From positions 62,001 to 126,000 of the forward strand of contig CAVZAB010000016.1 of NCBI GenBank assembly GCA_963773155.1: a DNA stretch of 64,000 bases, given 5' to 3'. Below, piece after piece: positions 19,368 through 27,570 of the stretch (the stretch's first letter is position 1; each line of letters starts with the position of its first letter). Made by a program: the position numbers and the translations under genes. This DNA comes from CAVZAB01 sp963773155 (lineage in GTDB: Bacteria > Pseudomonadota > Alphaproteobacteria > Rhizobiales > Beijerinckiaceae). Under the pieces are notes generated by a model. It searched no databases and was not told where the DNA came from. It was given only the letters and a program-made list of their open reading frames with translations.

Positions 19368-20591
19368 TCAGCCGCTCCGTCCCTTATCGCCTTGATCACC
19401 GTCGCCGCCATGATCAGATTTGCTACCATGATCGCCCTCGGTGCCGTGATCACTCCTGTCACCGCGACCACCCTTGTCGCCATGCTCACCCTTGCCGCCC
19501 TTGTCGCCTTTATCGCCGCCATCACCTTTGCCGCCGTGATCGCCCTTGTCGCCGCGGCCGCCCTTATCGCCGTGCTCACCCTTGCCACTCTTGTCGCCTC
19601 TATCGCCGCCATCACCTTTGCCGCTGTGATCACCTTTGCCGCCGTGATCACTCCTGTCACCGCGACCACCCTTGTCGCCATGCTCACCCTTGCCGCCCTT
19701 GTCGCCTTTATCGCCGCCATCACCTTTACCGCTGTGATCACCTTTGCCGCCGTTATCGCCCTTGTCGCCGCGGCCGCCCTTGTCGCCGTGCTCACCCTTG
19801 CCACTCTTGTCGCCTCTATCGCCGCCATCACCTTTGCCGCTGTGATCACCTTTGCCGCCGTTATCACCCTTGTCACCGCGGCCGCCCTTGTCGCTGCGAT
19901 CTCCCTTGCCACCATTGTCGCCTTTATCGCCGCCATCACCTCTACCGTCGTGATCACCTTTGCCGCCGTGATCGCCCTTGTCGCCGCGGCCGCCCTTACC
20001 CCCGTGCTCACCCTTGCCACCCTTGTCGCCTTTATCGCCGCCATCACCATTACCGCTGTGATCGCCCTTGCCGCCGTGTTCGCCCTTATGACCGTGATCG
20101 TCTTTATCGCCGTGGTGATCATGGTGATGGCCATGATCGCCCGAACCGTCACCGTTGCCGCCGCCTCCGTCCGAACCGCCGCCGCCGTCCGAACCGCCGC
20201 CGCCGTCCGAACCGCCGCTGCCGCCCGAACCACCGCTGCCGCCGCCCGAACCACCGCTGCCGCCGCCCGAGCCACCGCTGCCGCTGCCGCCGTCCGAGCC
20301 ACCGCTGCCGCCGCCGCCGCCCGAACCGCCGTCGCCGGCGCCCGAACCGCTGGGATCGGCGTTAGTTCCGCGGTTTGAATTGCCCCTCTCTGGTGCCGCT
20401 CCGTTGCCATCAGTAAGGCCGAAGGTGCCAATGTAGCCCTGCGTACAAGCCTCAATATTGCGCGGAGTAATTATCAGGCAATCTCGGCGCGAAGTCCCGT
20501 TGAGATCCGGTGGCAAAGTATCCGCGAAACTGACACCTGACAGCATCGTCGAAGATGTTAATATAACACCGAATAACAATGCATTTTTCAT
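19368..20591 (-). CDS. Exported collagen-like/Gly-rich repeat protein
   Basis: 407 residues. Signal peptide MKNALLFGVILTSSTMLSGVSFA, a short folded-looking segment with two cysteines (RDCLIITPRNIEAC), a Gly/Ser linker (residues 80-150), a His patch (HGHHHDHHGD) and about 235 residues of charged Gly-x-y triplets built from GDK, GGK, GEH, GDH and GRG. The triplets are ordered in a 36-residue higher-order repeat (GEH to GEH). This resembles bacterial collagen-like proteins, though Pro is almost absent and Lys/Asp pairs would have to stabilise any triple helix. Likely secreted or surface-attached; the His and Asp content could bind metal or calcium. Function unknown. The opposite strand is open by the repeat's codon bias, not as a gene. 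Confidence 0.75.
   Translation of the reverse strand: MKNALLFGVILTSSTMLSGVSFADTLPPDLNGTSRRDCLIITPRNIEACTQGYIGTFGLTDGNGAAPERGNSNRGTNADPSGSGAGDGGSGGGGGSGGSDGGSGSGGSGGGSGGSGGGSGGSGGSGGSDGGGGSDGGGGSDGGGGNGDGSGDHGHHHDHHGDKDDHGHKGEHGGKGDHSGNGDGGDKGDKGGKGEHGGKGGRGDKGDHGGKGDHDGRGDGGDKGDNGGKGDRSDKGGRGDKGDNGGKGDHSGKGDGGDRGDKSGKGEHGDKGGRGDKGDNGGKGDHSGKGDGGDKGDKGGKGEHGDKGGRGDRSDHGGKGDHSGKGDGGDRGDKSGKGEHGDKGGRGDKGDHGGKGDGGDKGDKGGKGEHGDKGGRGDRSDHGTEGDHGSKSDHGGDGDQGDKGRSG
19430..20110 (-). repeat. 108-bp tandem repeat in the collagen-like gene
   Basis: Near-identical 108-bp units (36 codons) recur through the triplet-repeat domain, with nested 9-bp Gly-x-y periodicity. At least four full units can be aligned by their GEHGDKGGR start. 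Some units carry short in-frame deletions. Expansion by slippage or recombination would not shift frame. Confidence 0.8.
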
Positions 20592-20884
20592 GGATACTTG
20601 CCCCTCAATATATTGGCAGCATTCAAAAAATCAGGATATCTACTGATTAATTTGAATAACATGCCAAATTCTATGCCGTTGGATAAATAAATACTGATTT
20701 GAATAAAATTTTCAATGAAATTTATACTTTGTATACAACATTTGTATTTTAACAATAAAAATTAATTGTTAAACTTTACAGATATTTTTCATGAGAAATC
20801 TTCCGTTCCATTGGCCTATCGGGAGGGAGTGTGCGGCTTTGAATAATTGGTTAATGTGTTTTAACTTTTCCGCCTTAACCGCCC
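20592..20884. other. AT-rich intergenic region between divergent exported-protein genes
   Basis: Strongly AT-rich (runs such as AATAAAAATTAATTG near 20755) and without coding pattern. It lies between the leftward collagen-like gene and the rightward BTLCP peptidase gene and probably carries both promoters. No clear hairpin or operator repeat was recognised. Confidence 0.45.
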
Positions 20885-21505
20885 GTGATCGGTGATTTTA
20901 TGGTTTTTCCCGTCAATACGTTACGCGCCGCGCGTCTAGGACTTGGGCTTGCCTGCCTGCTGCAGCCGACATTGGGCGTGGCAGGATCAAAACTGACCGC
21001 ATTTGCTGCAGCCATTCCACCGGACGGCGCACAAAGTGCCTGCCTGGCATTTGTTGGCGCGTGCCATCGTGTTACTTCCAAATCGCTCGCCACTCGCTCG
21101 GACGATCCGGTCTGGCTCTTGCGCGCGGCCCAAGTAAATTCGACTGTGAATCGGGCGGTGCTTCCCAGCAGCGATCAGGCGCTCTATGGCAGGCAAAATG
21201 TTTGGGCGCTCCCGCGCAACAATCGGGGAGACTGCAAGCATCTCGCCTTAGTGAAGAAACAACTGCTTGTCCGCAGCGGGCTTCCGGCGTCAAATCTTCT
21301 GCTGGCCGTCGTTACCGGGTCGACAGAGGAACTGCATGCAGTCCTGGTCATGCGGACAACCACAATTGATTACGTACTCGATAATTTGGACTTCAGAATT
21401 CTGCCCTGGAATGCAACGGGTTACACATTCCTAAAGATGCAGAATCCGGCCGATGGCTCGCGATGGGATATGATACTTGAGGGGCCGCGCGCTCGTCGCA
21501 GTTAG
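20885..21505 (+). CDS. Transglutaminase-like cysteine peptidase (BTLCP family)
   Basis: 206 residues. Signal-like hydrophobic N-terminus (ARLGLGLACLLQPTLGVAG), then the BTLCP domain: Cys in GDCKHLALVKKQLL near residue 116, His in ELHAVLVM near residue 150 and Asp in DYVLDNLD near residue 163 give the Cys-His-Asp triad. Members of this family act in the periplasm; the related LapG cleaves an adhesin to release biofilm cells. No LapD-like partner is nearby; the neighbouring collagen-like surface protein is a possible but unproven target. Start is GTG 20885 or ATG 20900. Confidence 0.8.
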   Translation: MIGDFMVFPVNTLRAARLGLGLACLLQPTLGVAGSKLTAFAAAIPPDGAQSACLAFVGACHRVTSKSLATRSDDPVWLLRAAQVNSTVNRAVLPSSDQALYGRQNVWALPRNNRGDCKHLALVKKQLLVRSGLPASNLLLAVVTGSTEELHAVLVMRTTTIDYVLDNLDFRILPWNATGYTFLKMQNPADGSRWDMILEGPRARRS

Positions 21506-21579
21506 CCTTCTCGGCGCAGAACCTTGCTGGCCAAATCGGGTGTCATCCAGGCTGCTCGCTATGAGCAGGACCCGCTTAG

Positions 21580-22123
21580 TTAGCGTACGCGTATCAGCGC
21601 AAAACCGTCCCAGCCCTTGCTGCTGTCCGTCTGGATTTGGCGGCAAGCGCGTCAAAAAAAACGCACAGCAATAACCCGCGGGTCCTGACTTGCCGGGTCG
21701 GTCACCGCCCCGTCGCGAACGACATTGTCGGCCAGAATGAGCGATCCCGGCCGCGCCAATTATATGGCCCAGTCAAGATAAATGGGATTGCCGGGTTTGT
21801 CGGCATCGATGAAGATCATATCGAATGGGCCGAGCCCTTGGTGCGCCAGGCCCGGCAATATCTTGCGCGCCAGGCCGACCAAGGCCGCCCGCTTCAAGCG
21901 CCCGGGCGAGCCAAATAGCGGCCGAGCGTGCCGATTTCGAGGATGCGACGGGCGCCTGTCAGTCGTGCCAGCAGATATGGCAACCAGCCCGTACGGGCAA
22001 GACATCATGCGGCGGGAGGCCCGCCGCGGCATGGGCGGCAAGCGCCGCCTCCAAGCCGGCCGCAGCAGGAACCAGACGCGCCACGATATAATCGTCGACC
22101 TCAATCCAGCGCCTATCGGCCAT
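21580..22123 (-). pseudogene. Class I SAM-dependent O-methyltransferase pseudogene (caffeoyl-CoA type)
   Basis: Fragments in several frames match a bacterial catechol/caffeoyl-CoA O-methyltransferase: N-terminus RWIEVDDYIVARLVPAAAG at the ATG 22123; LLARLTGARRILEIGTLGRY (SAM motif I) in a second frame; GPFDMIFIDADKPGNPIYLDWA near 21790, then an in-frame TAA at about 21768 followed by LARPGSLILADNVVRDG; after an A8 run (21654-21661) the ending SKGWDGFALIRVR at 21580 lies in another frame. The span is about 100 bases too short for the family. Several independent lesions argue for real decay. Its start overlaps the cyclase stop by about 11 bases, so it was once part of that operon. Confidence 0.75.
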
Positions 22124-24008
22124 GCCGCAAAGCTTCTCCTACCATCGGAATCGATTGCCGGTCCTGCCGCCACAAGCGCGCCGTTAAATGCCCGGTTCTG
22201 CCGCGCAGCGCAACCTCGACGACTTCGGCGAAATCGTCGAGATCGGCGCCGCCCCGCTCAGCCCATTCGGCCAATGCCTGGCTGATGACAATGCTGCGCT
22301 GGAATTGCTTTGCCGTCTCCATCAACCGGCTCGCGACATTGACCGTGTCGCCGCTCGCCGTGATCTGCTGGTGGGCAGCGTGGCCAAGCCTGGAGAATAT
22401 TACGCGACCGGCATGGACACCGATCCGCATGCCGGGCAAACCGGTATTCGGGCCGGCCTGCAATTGCCGCAGACTGAGTGCCTGCTGCAAGCGTCTTGCC
22501 GTATTCAGGGCGGCCGCCGCCGCATCCCGCAACCCGACATCGGGGAAGCCGAAGGCGGCCATCGCCCCATCGCCCATATAGGTCATGATGGCGCCGCCGC
22601 CCTCGGCGACGCATTCCATGATCATCCCGTGAAAGACGCGTAACATCGTCTCGGTCGCGAGCGGACCGATCGACTGGGCAAGACCGGTAAAGCCGGTGAG
22701 ATCGACGAAAAGGATCGCCGCCTCCCGCTCGACCGGAGCGAGCAGAAAATCAGGATCTTCGGCAAGTTTCCGGGTGAAGACCGGCGATTGAAAACGGCCC
22801 AATTCGCTGGCCTGGCGCTGCAGCCTATGCGTCTGTTTGGCATCGAAAACCATGCGGCAGGCCGCAAAACCAAAAGCCGCTGGCAAGAGTGCGGCGAGCG
22901 GCGCGGCAAGATTGAGCCAATAATTGTAGGCGAACGCAACCATTACGCCAACCAGCCATAGCGTGGCGATCAGCGCGCTAAGAGCGAGCCCAACGCTGAC
23001 CCGGCGCCATGACAGCAGCAAGATCGCGAGCAAAGGAAGGACAAGGGTTGCGCCGGCATCGATCCAGCGGGTGGTCCGGTCGCGGATCAGATTGGGGCCG
23101 CCGGTCAATTGCGCGATCGCAGTCGCGAGAACCTCGGCGCCAGGCATGAGCGGGTCGAACGGCGTCGCAAAATTATCGCCGCCGCCGGTCACCGTCGCGC
23201 CGAGGATGACGCTTTTGCCGGCCAGGCGTGGGTCGCTGGTTTCGCGCAGGATGTCGCCGGCGCTAATGGTCGGAATCGTCGCGCGCCGGCCGAAAAAACG
23301 CAGCGGCAGATAGGCGCCCCGATCAAGGCGCGTCGTCCTTGTCCCGATTGTCACGTTCCCATCGGCAAAGGAAGGCTCGCCGCCAAGTGCCGCGGCGGCA
23401 ACCAAAAGGACAAAGGACGGCACCAGCTCCGCGCCCGCTTGGACGAGGAGCGGGGCGTGGCGCGGCGTACCGCCGCTATCGGTCGAGACATTGGTGATGC
23501 CAACGGAAGCCACCGCGGCAAGCCGTTCGATCGGCCGCACGAGGGTGCTGGCGTGCGGCACGTCGAAGCGCCCCGGCGAGCTTGCTTCGTCTTCGAACAA
23601 GGCGACCGCCCCGATTACCGCCGGCGGCCCCTCGGCAAGGGCCGCCGCCAGTTCACGGTCGCCCTCGCCCGGCCCCGGATCCAGAAACAGCATGTCGAGC
23701 CCGATCACCTTCGGTTTCGACCGACTAATCGCGCGGACGATCTGCGCCAATGTCGCGCGCGGCAGCGGATATGAACCGACCGTCCGAACGATCGCCTCGT
23801 CGATTGCGACGAGGGCAATATCCGAAGGCGCCGCCTTTTCGCCCGCAAGCAGAAAGCGCAAGTCGAGTAGCGGCGATTCCAGCCGATCGACGACGCTGAG
23901 CCGGGCCGTTAATTGATTGCGCGCAAGCGGAACGGCCCATGCCAGCGTCGCCAGCATGGCGGCGCCGACGAGCCAGATGCCCGGTGCCGCAGATGCCGAT
24001 GCTCTCAC
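22113..24008 (-). CDS. Adenylate/guanylate cyclase with CHASE2 sensor domain
   Basis: 631 residues. N-terminal membrane anchor (residues 10-27), a periplasmic CHASE2 domain (about 40-320; ALVAIDEAIVRTVGSYPLPR, KVIGLDMLFLDPG, GKSVILGATV), two to three membrane helices (about 325-395), and a C-terminal class III cyclase domain (about 425-600). Catalytic residues are present: metal Asp in FVDLTGFT and GDGAMAAFG, transition-state Asn and Arg in SGDTVNVASRL. It makes cAMP or cGMP in response to an envelope signal. GTG start overlaps the FecR stop (GTGA), so sensor partner and cyclase are translationally coupled. The gene is free of frameshifts. Confidence 0.92.
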   Translation of the reverse strand: MRASASAAPGIWLVGAAMLATLAWAVPLARNQLTARLSVVDRLESPLLDLRFLLAGEKAAPSDIALVAIDEAIVRTVGSYPLPRATLAQIVRAISRSKPKVIGLDMLFLDPGPGEGDRELAAALAEGPPAVIGAVALFEDEASSPGRFDVPHASTLVRPIERLAAVASVGITNVSTDSGGTPRHAPLLVQAGAELVPSFVLLVAAAALGGEPSFADGNVTIGTRTTRLDRGAYLPLRFFGRRATIPTISAGDILRETSDPRLAGKSVILGATVTGGGDNFATPFDPLMPGAEVLATAIAQLTGGPNLIRDRTTRWIDAGATLVLPLLAILLLSWRRVSVGLALSALIATLWLVGVMVAFAYNYWLNLAAPLAALLPAAFGFAACRMVFDAKQTHRLQRQASELGRFQSPVFTRKLAEDPDFLLAPVEREAAILFVDLTGFTGLAQSIGPLATETMLRVFHGMIMECVAEGGGAIMTYMGDGAMAAFGFPDVGLRDAAAAALNTARRLQQALSLRQLQAGPNTGLPGMRIGVHAGRVIFSRLGHAAHQQITASGDTVNVASRLMETAKQFQRSIVISQALAEWAERGGADLDDFAEVVEVALRGRTGHLTARLWRQDRQSIPMVGEALRHGR

Positions 24009-24518
24009 CGGGCGAAGCGCGCCAGCAGGGCCGCGGCACGCGGTGCGCCCCAGCGCTTGCGGACCAGCGACGCTCTTTCCGCAATGACGTCGACGCCATC
24101 GCCGTCGCGCAAGACGACAATATTGGAGCCGCCGCGCCGCTCGACCACAACGACGCCATGCTGGACGAACACCGCCGTGTGGCCCGGCTTAGCGTCGACG
24201 ATCCAGAGGCTGCCGCGCACCGCGGCGATTGCTAGGGGCGTGCGGATCTGGAATTCCTGCTGGCGTCGCGCGCGTCCGGCATGTTCGACCAGCACCGCGC
24301 CCTCTTCAATGATCAGCGGTCGGGACGGATCAGCAAAACGATAGGCGGTGCCGCCCTCGATCTCGATCGTGAATTCCGCCGGCGCACTGTAGGATCTGCC
24401 GGCTGGGACCTGCAGTCGATGGCGCCGATTGACAGCCTGCCACCTGCGCGCCTGCCCGTCCCGCCGGACAGCAGAATGTGATGACACTGGCCGCTAAGAC
24501 TATGCGAAACTTCCGCAT
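24005..24518 (-). CDS. FecR-domain periplasmic protein, cyclase-associated, one frameshift near 24377
   Basis: 170 residues after removal of one base (514-1=513). Signal peptide MRKFRIVLAASVITFCCPAGRAGAQ in the first frame, then VAGCQ and RQILQCAGG; the second frame continues EFTIEIEGGTAYRF, FQIRTPLAIAAVRGSLWIVD, TAVFVQHGVVVVERR, VVLRDGDGVDV: the FecR beta-fold. The join reads GG+C+G before GAA. FecR proteins placed directly before CHASE2 cyclases are common in Rhizobiales and may present the signal to CHASE2. The stop overlaps the cyclase GTG. Confidence 0.8.
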
Positions 24519-24595
24519 CGACGTACCACTCGCAAGGTGAGACTACGCCCTTTTCGTACGCCTGCGAAGCCCCAACTCGGTGAGCAGCAGGCGGG

Positions 24596-25303
24596 CTAGC
24601 GAACCACGACGCGGGCGCCGACCGGCACTTTCGAATAGAGATCGACGACGTCCGAATTCAGCAATCGGATGCAACCCGAGGATACCGCATGGCCAATGGA
24701 ATTGGCCTCGTTGGTGCCGTGTATCCGGAACATGGTGTCGCGGGAACCGCTATAGAGATAGAGCGCCCTGGCGCCGAGCGGATTGTCGACCCCGCCATCC
24801 ATGTGCCGCGGCAGGTCCGGCCGCCGCTTCAGCATGTCCGACGGCGGCACCCAGGCCGGCCATTCGGCCTTGCGCCCGACCCGGGCGACGCCCTTCCACG
24901 CGAAGCCCTGGCGTCCGACCCCAACGCCATATTCATAGGCGCGGCCATCCGAGAGCACGAGGTAAAGCTTGCGGCTTGGCGTGTCGATCACCACTGTGCC
25001 CGGCGCTTCTCCGGTTTGGTTGTCGACGATCCGGCGCGTCGTCTGCCCGGTCGCGCGCCGAATCGACAGGTCCTCAAAGAAGTTCGCGACACTCGCAAAC
25101 GGCGCGTTGACGGCACTGAAAATCGACTTTTGTTCCCGCTCGGGTCGACGGTTTGGCCGAGGCTGCGGCGGGTCGTCGAAAAAGGGCAGCAGGCCGCCCC
25201 GGCCGAAGATCTGTGCCGCCGCCGGTCCGGCATGGCCAATCAGGCTCAATGAAACGATCAGACCCGCCATCACAATCCGGCCGATAGCCCCCCCAAACTT
25301 CAT
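24596..25303 (-). CDS. L,D-transpeptidase (ErfK/YbiS/YcfS/YnhG family)
   Basis: 235 residues. Signal peptide (IVMAGLIVSLSLIGHAGPAAAQ), a Pro/Arg-rich linker, then a YkuD domain from about residue 95: GTVVIDTPSRKLYLVLSDGRAYEYGVGVGR, and the catalytic motif HGTNEANSIGHAVSSGCIRLLNSDV with His and Cys near residues 197 and 215. It cross-links peptidoglycan or attaches proteins to it in the periplasm. The ATG at 25303 is one codon after an in-frame GTG. Separated by about 80 bases from the FecR gene on the same strand. Confidence 0.92.
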   Translation of the reverse strand: MKFGGAIGRIVMAGLIVSLSLIGHAGPAAAQIFGRGGLLPFFDDPPQPRPNRRPEREQKSIFSAVNAPFASVANFFEDLSIRRATGQTTRRIVDNQTGEAPGTVVIDTPSRKLYLVLSDGRAYEYGVGVGRQGFAWKGVARVGRKAEWPAWVPPSDMLKRRPDLPRHMDGGVDNPLGARALYLYSGSRDTMFRIHGTNEANSIGHAVSSGCIRLLNSDVVDLYSKVPVGARVVVR

Positions 25304-25521
25304 CACGCTCTCCCACGCTCACGCAAAGCCGGGCCGAGACTGCGATCGAATTGGGGCGAGGTTGCGAACGTCGTCGATTTGCTCGGACAATTTCGCGGCG
25401 ACGCGGCGGCCGGGCACTTGCCTTTCCGGCGGCCACCATTGGCCACGGATTCCTCCTATTGGCCAAAGCGATGAAGGCAGTCGCCGGGCCCGCGAGCCGG
25501 GCTTCGCGGGCCTTGCTCGGA

Positions 25522-25821
25522 CTAACCCTGCGGCGAATTTTCCTCGGTGTGGTAGATCGGTATCACCCGAATGCCCGCGTGTTCGGCCATGCCTTCGGTC
25601 TGTGCGGTGTCGTCGTCACTGGCGGCGCCTATCTGCGACAGGCTGGTTTGCGGCGCGAGATTGGCCACAATCACAGGCTCGGCAAGGATGGCGGCGAATA
25701 TGGCAATCACCGCAACCGCAACCCGGCAAATCCAGGCCTCGGCGTTGCGTCTCGCCGAACGGCGGCTGCCGCGCAAAACGATAGTGGGCGTCTCGTTGTC
25801 GAACATATCGGCGATGGACAT
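25522..25821 (-). CDS. Hypothetical single-pass membrane protein
   Basis: 99 residues; no family recognised. Basic cytoplasmic N-terminus (RGSRRSARRNAEAW), one transmembrane segment (VAVAVIAIFAAILAEPVIVA, about residues 34-53) and an acidic periplasmic tail. The ATG at 25821 is preceded by AGGGGAG, which decides this start over the TTG two codons upstream. Stand-alone between the L,D-transpeptidase and DUF1269 genes. Confidence 0.5.
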   Translation of the reverse strand: MSIADMFDNETPTIVLRGSRRSARRNAEAWICRVAVAVIAIFAAILAEPVIVANLAPQTSLSQIGAASDDDTAQTEGMAEHAGIRVIPIYHTEENSPQG

Positions 25822-25908
25822 GACCAAACTCCCCTGTTGTTGGAAGGATCATGGCCGGCCGCCGCCCTTGTCGCAGTGCCCTGGCGCACATCGCAGCAAC
25901 CGAGGGGT

Positions 25909-26406
25909 TCAGGCCGCCGGCGGCGGCCCAGCGAGCATCGCCCGCAAGGCGTCCTCCTTGGGCTTTTCGAACGACGTCCGCAGTATCGTTCCACCAAACG
26001 GCCGCAGGTCGGCAAGGACCTTGTCGGTGGTGATTTTACGCACCAGCAGAAAGAGCGCTGCCTGACCCGGCGCTATCGATTGGGCTACCTCCTTCATGAA
26101 CGCATCATCGACGCCGAAATCGCTGAGCGCCCCGCCGAGCGCGCCCGAGGCCGCGCCAACCGCGGCGCCGAGCAGCGGATTCATGAAAATCAGCCCGATC
26201 AAGAGCCCCCAGAACGATCCCGATGCCGCACCAAGCATGGTCGCATTGAACATCTGGTTCATTTTGATGCCGCCATCGGCCTCTTTGACGGCGATCGCCG
26301 CATCGCCGAGTTCGATCAGATATTCCTTCTGCATGCCAAGGAGCTTCGTGCGGGCCTGCTCGGCTTTTGTCTCCGACGGATAGGCGATGACGATCAAATC
26401 GTTCAT
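25909..26406 (-). CDS. DUF1269 (glycine-zipper membrane) protein
   Basis: 165 residues. N-terminal ferredoxin-like segment (DLIVIAYPSETKAEQARTKL), MQKEYLIELGDAAIAV, then a Gly/Ala-rich hydrophobic hairpin (LGAASGSFWGLLIGLIFMNP and LLGAAVGAASGALGGAL) and a C-terminal alpha/beta part (ALFLLVRKITTDKVLADL). This is the arrangement of the DUF1269 family of unknown function, found in many alphaproteobacteria. It ends 87 bases upstream of the small membrane protein and starts 15 bases after the CDF exporter, so it probably shares its transcript. Confidence 0.85.
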   Translation of the reverse strand: MNDLIVIAYPSETKAEQARTKLLGMQKEYLIELGDAAIAVKEADGGIKMNQMFNATMLGAASGSFWGLLIGLIFMNPLLGAAVGAASGALGGALSDFGVDDAFMKEVAQSIAPGQAALFLLVRKITTDKVLADLRPFGGTILRTSFEKPKEDALRAMLAGPPPAA

Positions 26407-26421
26407 GGTGACCTCCCTGGC

Positions 26422-27426
26422 TCAAATGACGTGTGCGGGCGCGAGCTGGCAGACAGTCGCCGGATCGGCCTCGATCTGCAGGGTCGGATGGCCGATGCCG
26501 AAACGCGCCCGCAATTGCCGCGCCGTCTCGAGCAGAAAAGCATCGCCGGGATGGCCGCCGGGCATGACGAGGTGGCATGTCAATGCGACGTCGGCGGTTC
26601 CCAATGGCCAGACGTGCAGATCATGAAGATCGCTGACGCCAGGCAGTCCGCTCAGGTAGTCGCGAACCGCCGCCGGGTCGATGGCCGGCGGCACCGCGCC
26701 CATCGTCATCGCCAGGGAGTTGCGCAATAGACCCCAGGTCGCCCAGACGATCAGGCCGTTGACAATCAGTGAAACAAGCGGATCGATCCAGGCCTGACCG
26801 GTCAGGAGAATGGCAAGGCCGGCCACAACGACGCCGGCCGAAACGACGGCATCGGCCGCCATATGCAAGAACGCGCCGCGAATATTGACGTCATCGTCGC
26901 TGCCGCGCGCAAAGAGAAAGGCGCACAGGCCATTGATCACGATGCCGATCGCGGCGACGATCATGACGATCGACCCGGAGACCGGCTCGGGATTGCCGAG
27001 CCGCTGGATCGCCTCCCAGGCAATGGCGCCGACCACGACCAGAAGAACCATCGCATTAAACAGCGCGGCGAGGATCGTACTGTTGCGCAGGCCGTAGGTA
27101 AACCGGGCACTCGGCGCGCGGGTTCCTAGTAGGCTCGCGGCAAAGGCGACACCGAGCGCCAGGACATCCGACAGATTGTGGCCGGCATCGGCAAGAAGGG
27201 CGACGGAATTGCCAAGAATGCCGTAGAGAACCTCGACCGCCACGAAGGTCAGGTTGAGGGCAATGCCAATAACGAAGGCCGCCCCGAATGTCTGGCCGCC
27301 ATGATCGTGATGGCCGTGCTTGTGACGATCGTCCTTGTGACCCACGGGCGCGGGCGCAGCCGCGTTTGCGGCCCGGCTACGATCGGTCTTGGCATCAAGG
27401 TCCGGGCCGTGATCTATGTCGGACAT
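26422..27426 (-). CDS. Cation diffusion facilitator (CzcD-like zinc/cadmium/cobalt exporter)
   Basis: 334 residues. A His/Asp-rich N-terminus (HKDDRHKHGHHDHGG) binds metal in the cytoplasm. Six transmembrane segments follow; TM2 carries ALLADAGHNLSDVLALGVAF and TM5 MAADAVVSAGVV, whose Asp/His residues form the zinc transport site of CDF proteins. The C-terminal cytoplasmic domain has LHDLHVWPLGTADVALTCHLV. It exports Zn2+ or related ions in exchange for protons. Longer frames upstream run through the divergent intergenic region; the ATG at 27426 gives the family-like start. Divergent from the acyl-CoA synthetase gene. Confidence 0.93.
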   Translation of the reverse strand: MSDIDHGPDLDAKTDRSRAANAAAPAPVGHKDDRHKHGHHDHGGQTFGAAFVIGIALNLTFVAVEVLYGILGNSVALLADAGHNLSDVLALGVAFAASLLGTRAPSARFTYGLRNSTILAALFNAMVLLVVVGAIAWEAIQRLGNPEPVSGSIVMIVAAIGIVINGLCAFLFARGSDDDVNIRGAFLHMAADAVVSAGVVVAGLAILLTGQAWIDPLVSLIVNGLIVWATWGLLRNSLAMTMGAVPPAIDPAAVRDYLSGLPGVSDLHDLHVWPLGTADVALTCHLVMPGGHPGDAFLLETARQLRARFGIGHPTLQIEADPATVCQLAPAHVI

Positions 27427-27570
27427 ATCGACACCTCGGCTGAGTTTGGACGTGACTGCGGACAAAGGCACAATGCACCGCCTGGCTAGGCCCATACAAG
27501 GCCGCGCCGGCAAAGACAATCGCCGGCGCCGTCCTCCGCTCGGCAACAGCCCCGCAGTCTTTGGCCCAAC

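Noticed and set aside
19311..20378. Long plus-strand open frames opposite the collagen-like gene (up to 355 codons)
   Set aside because: They are produced by the regular Gly-x-y codons of the minus-strand repeat; they lack signal, start context and family features.
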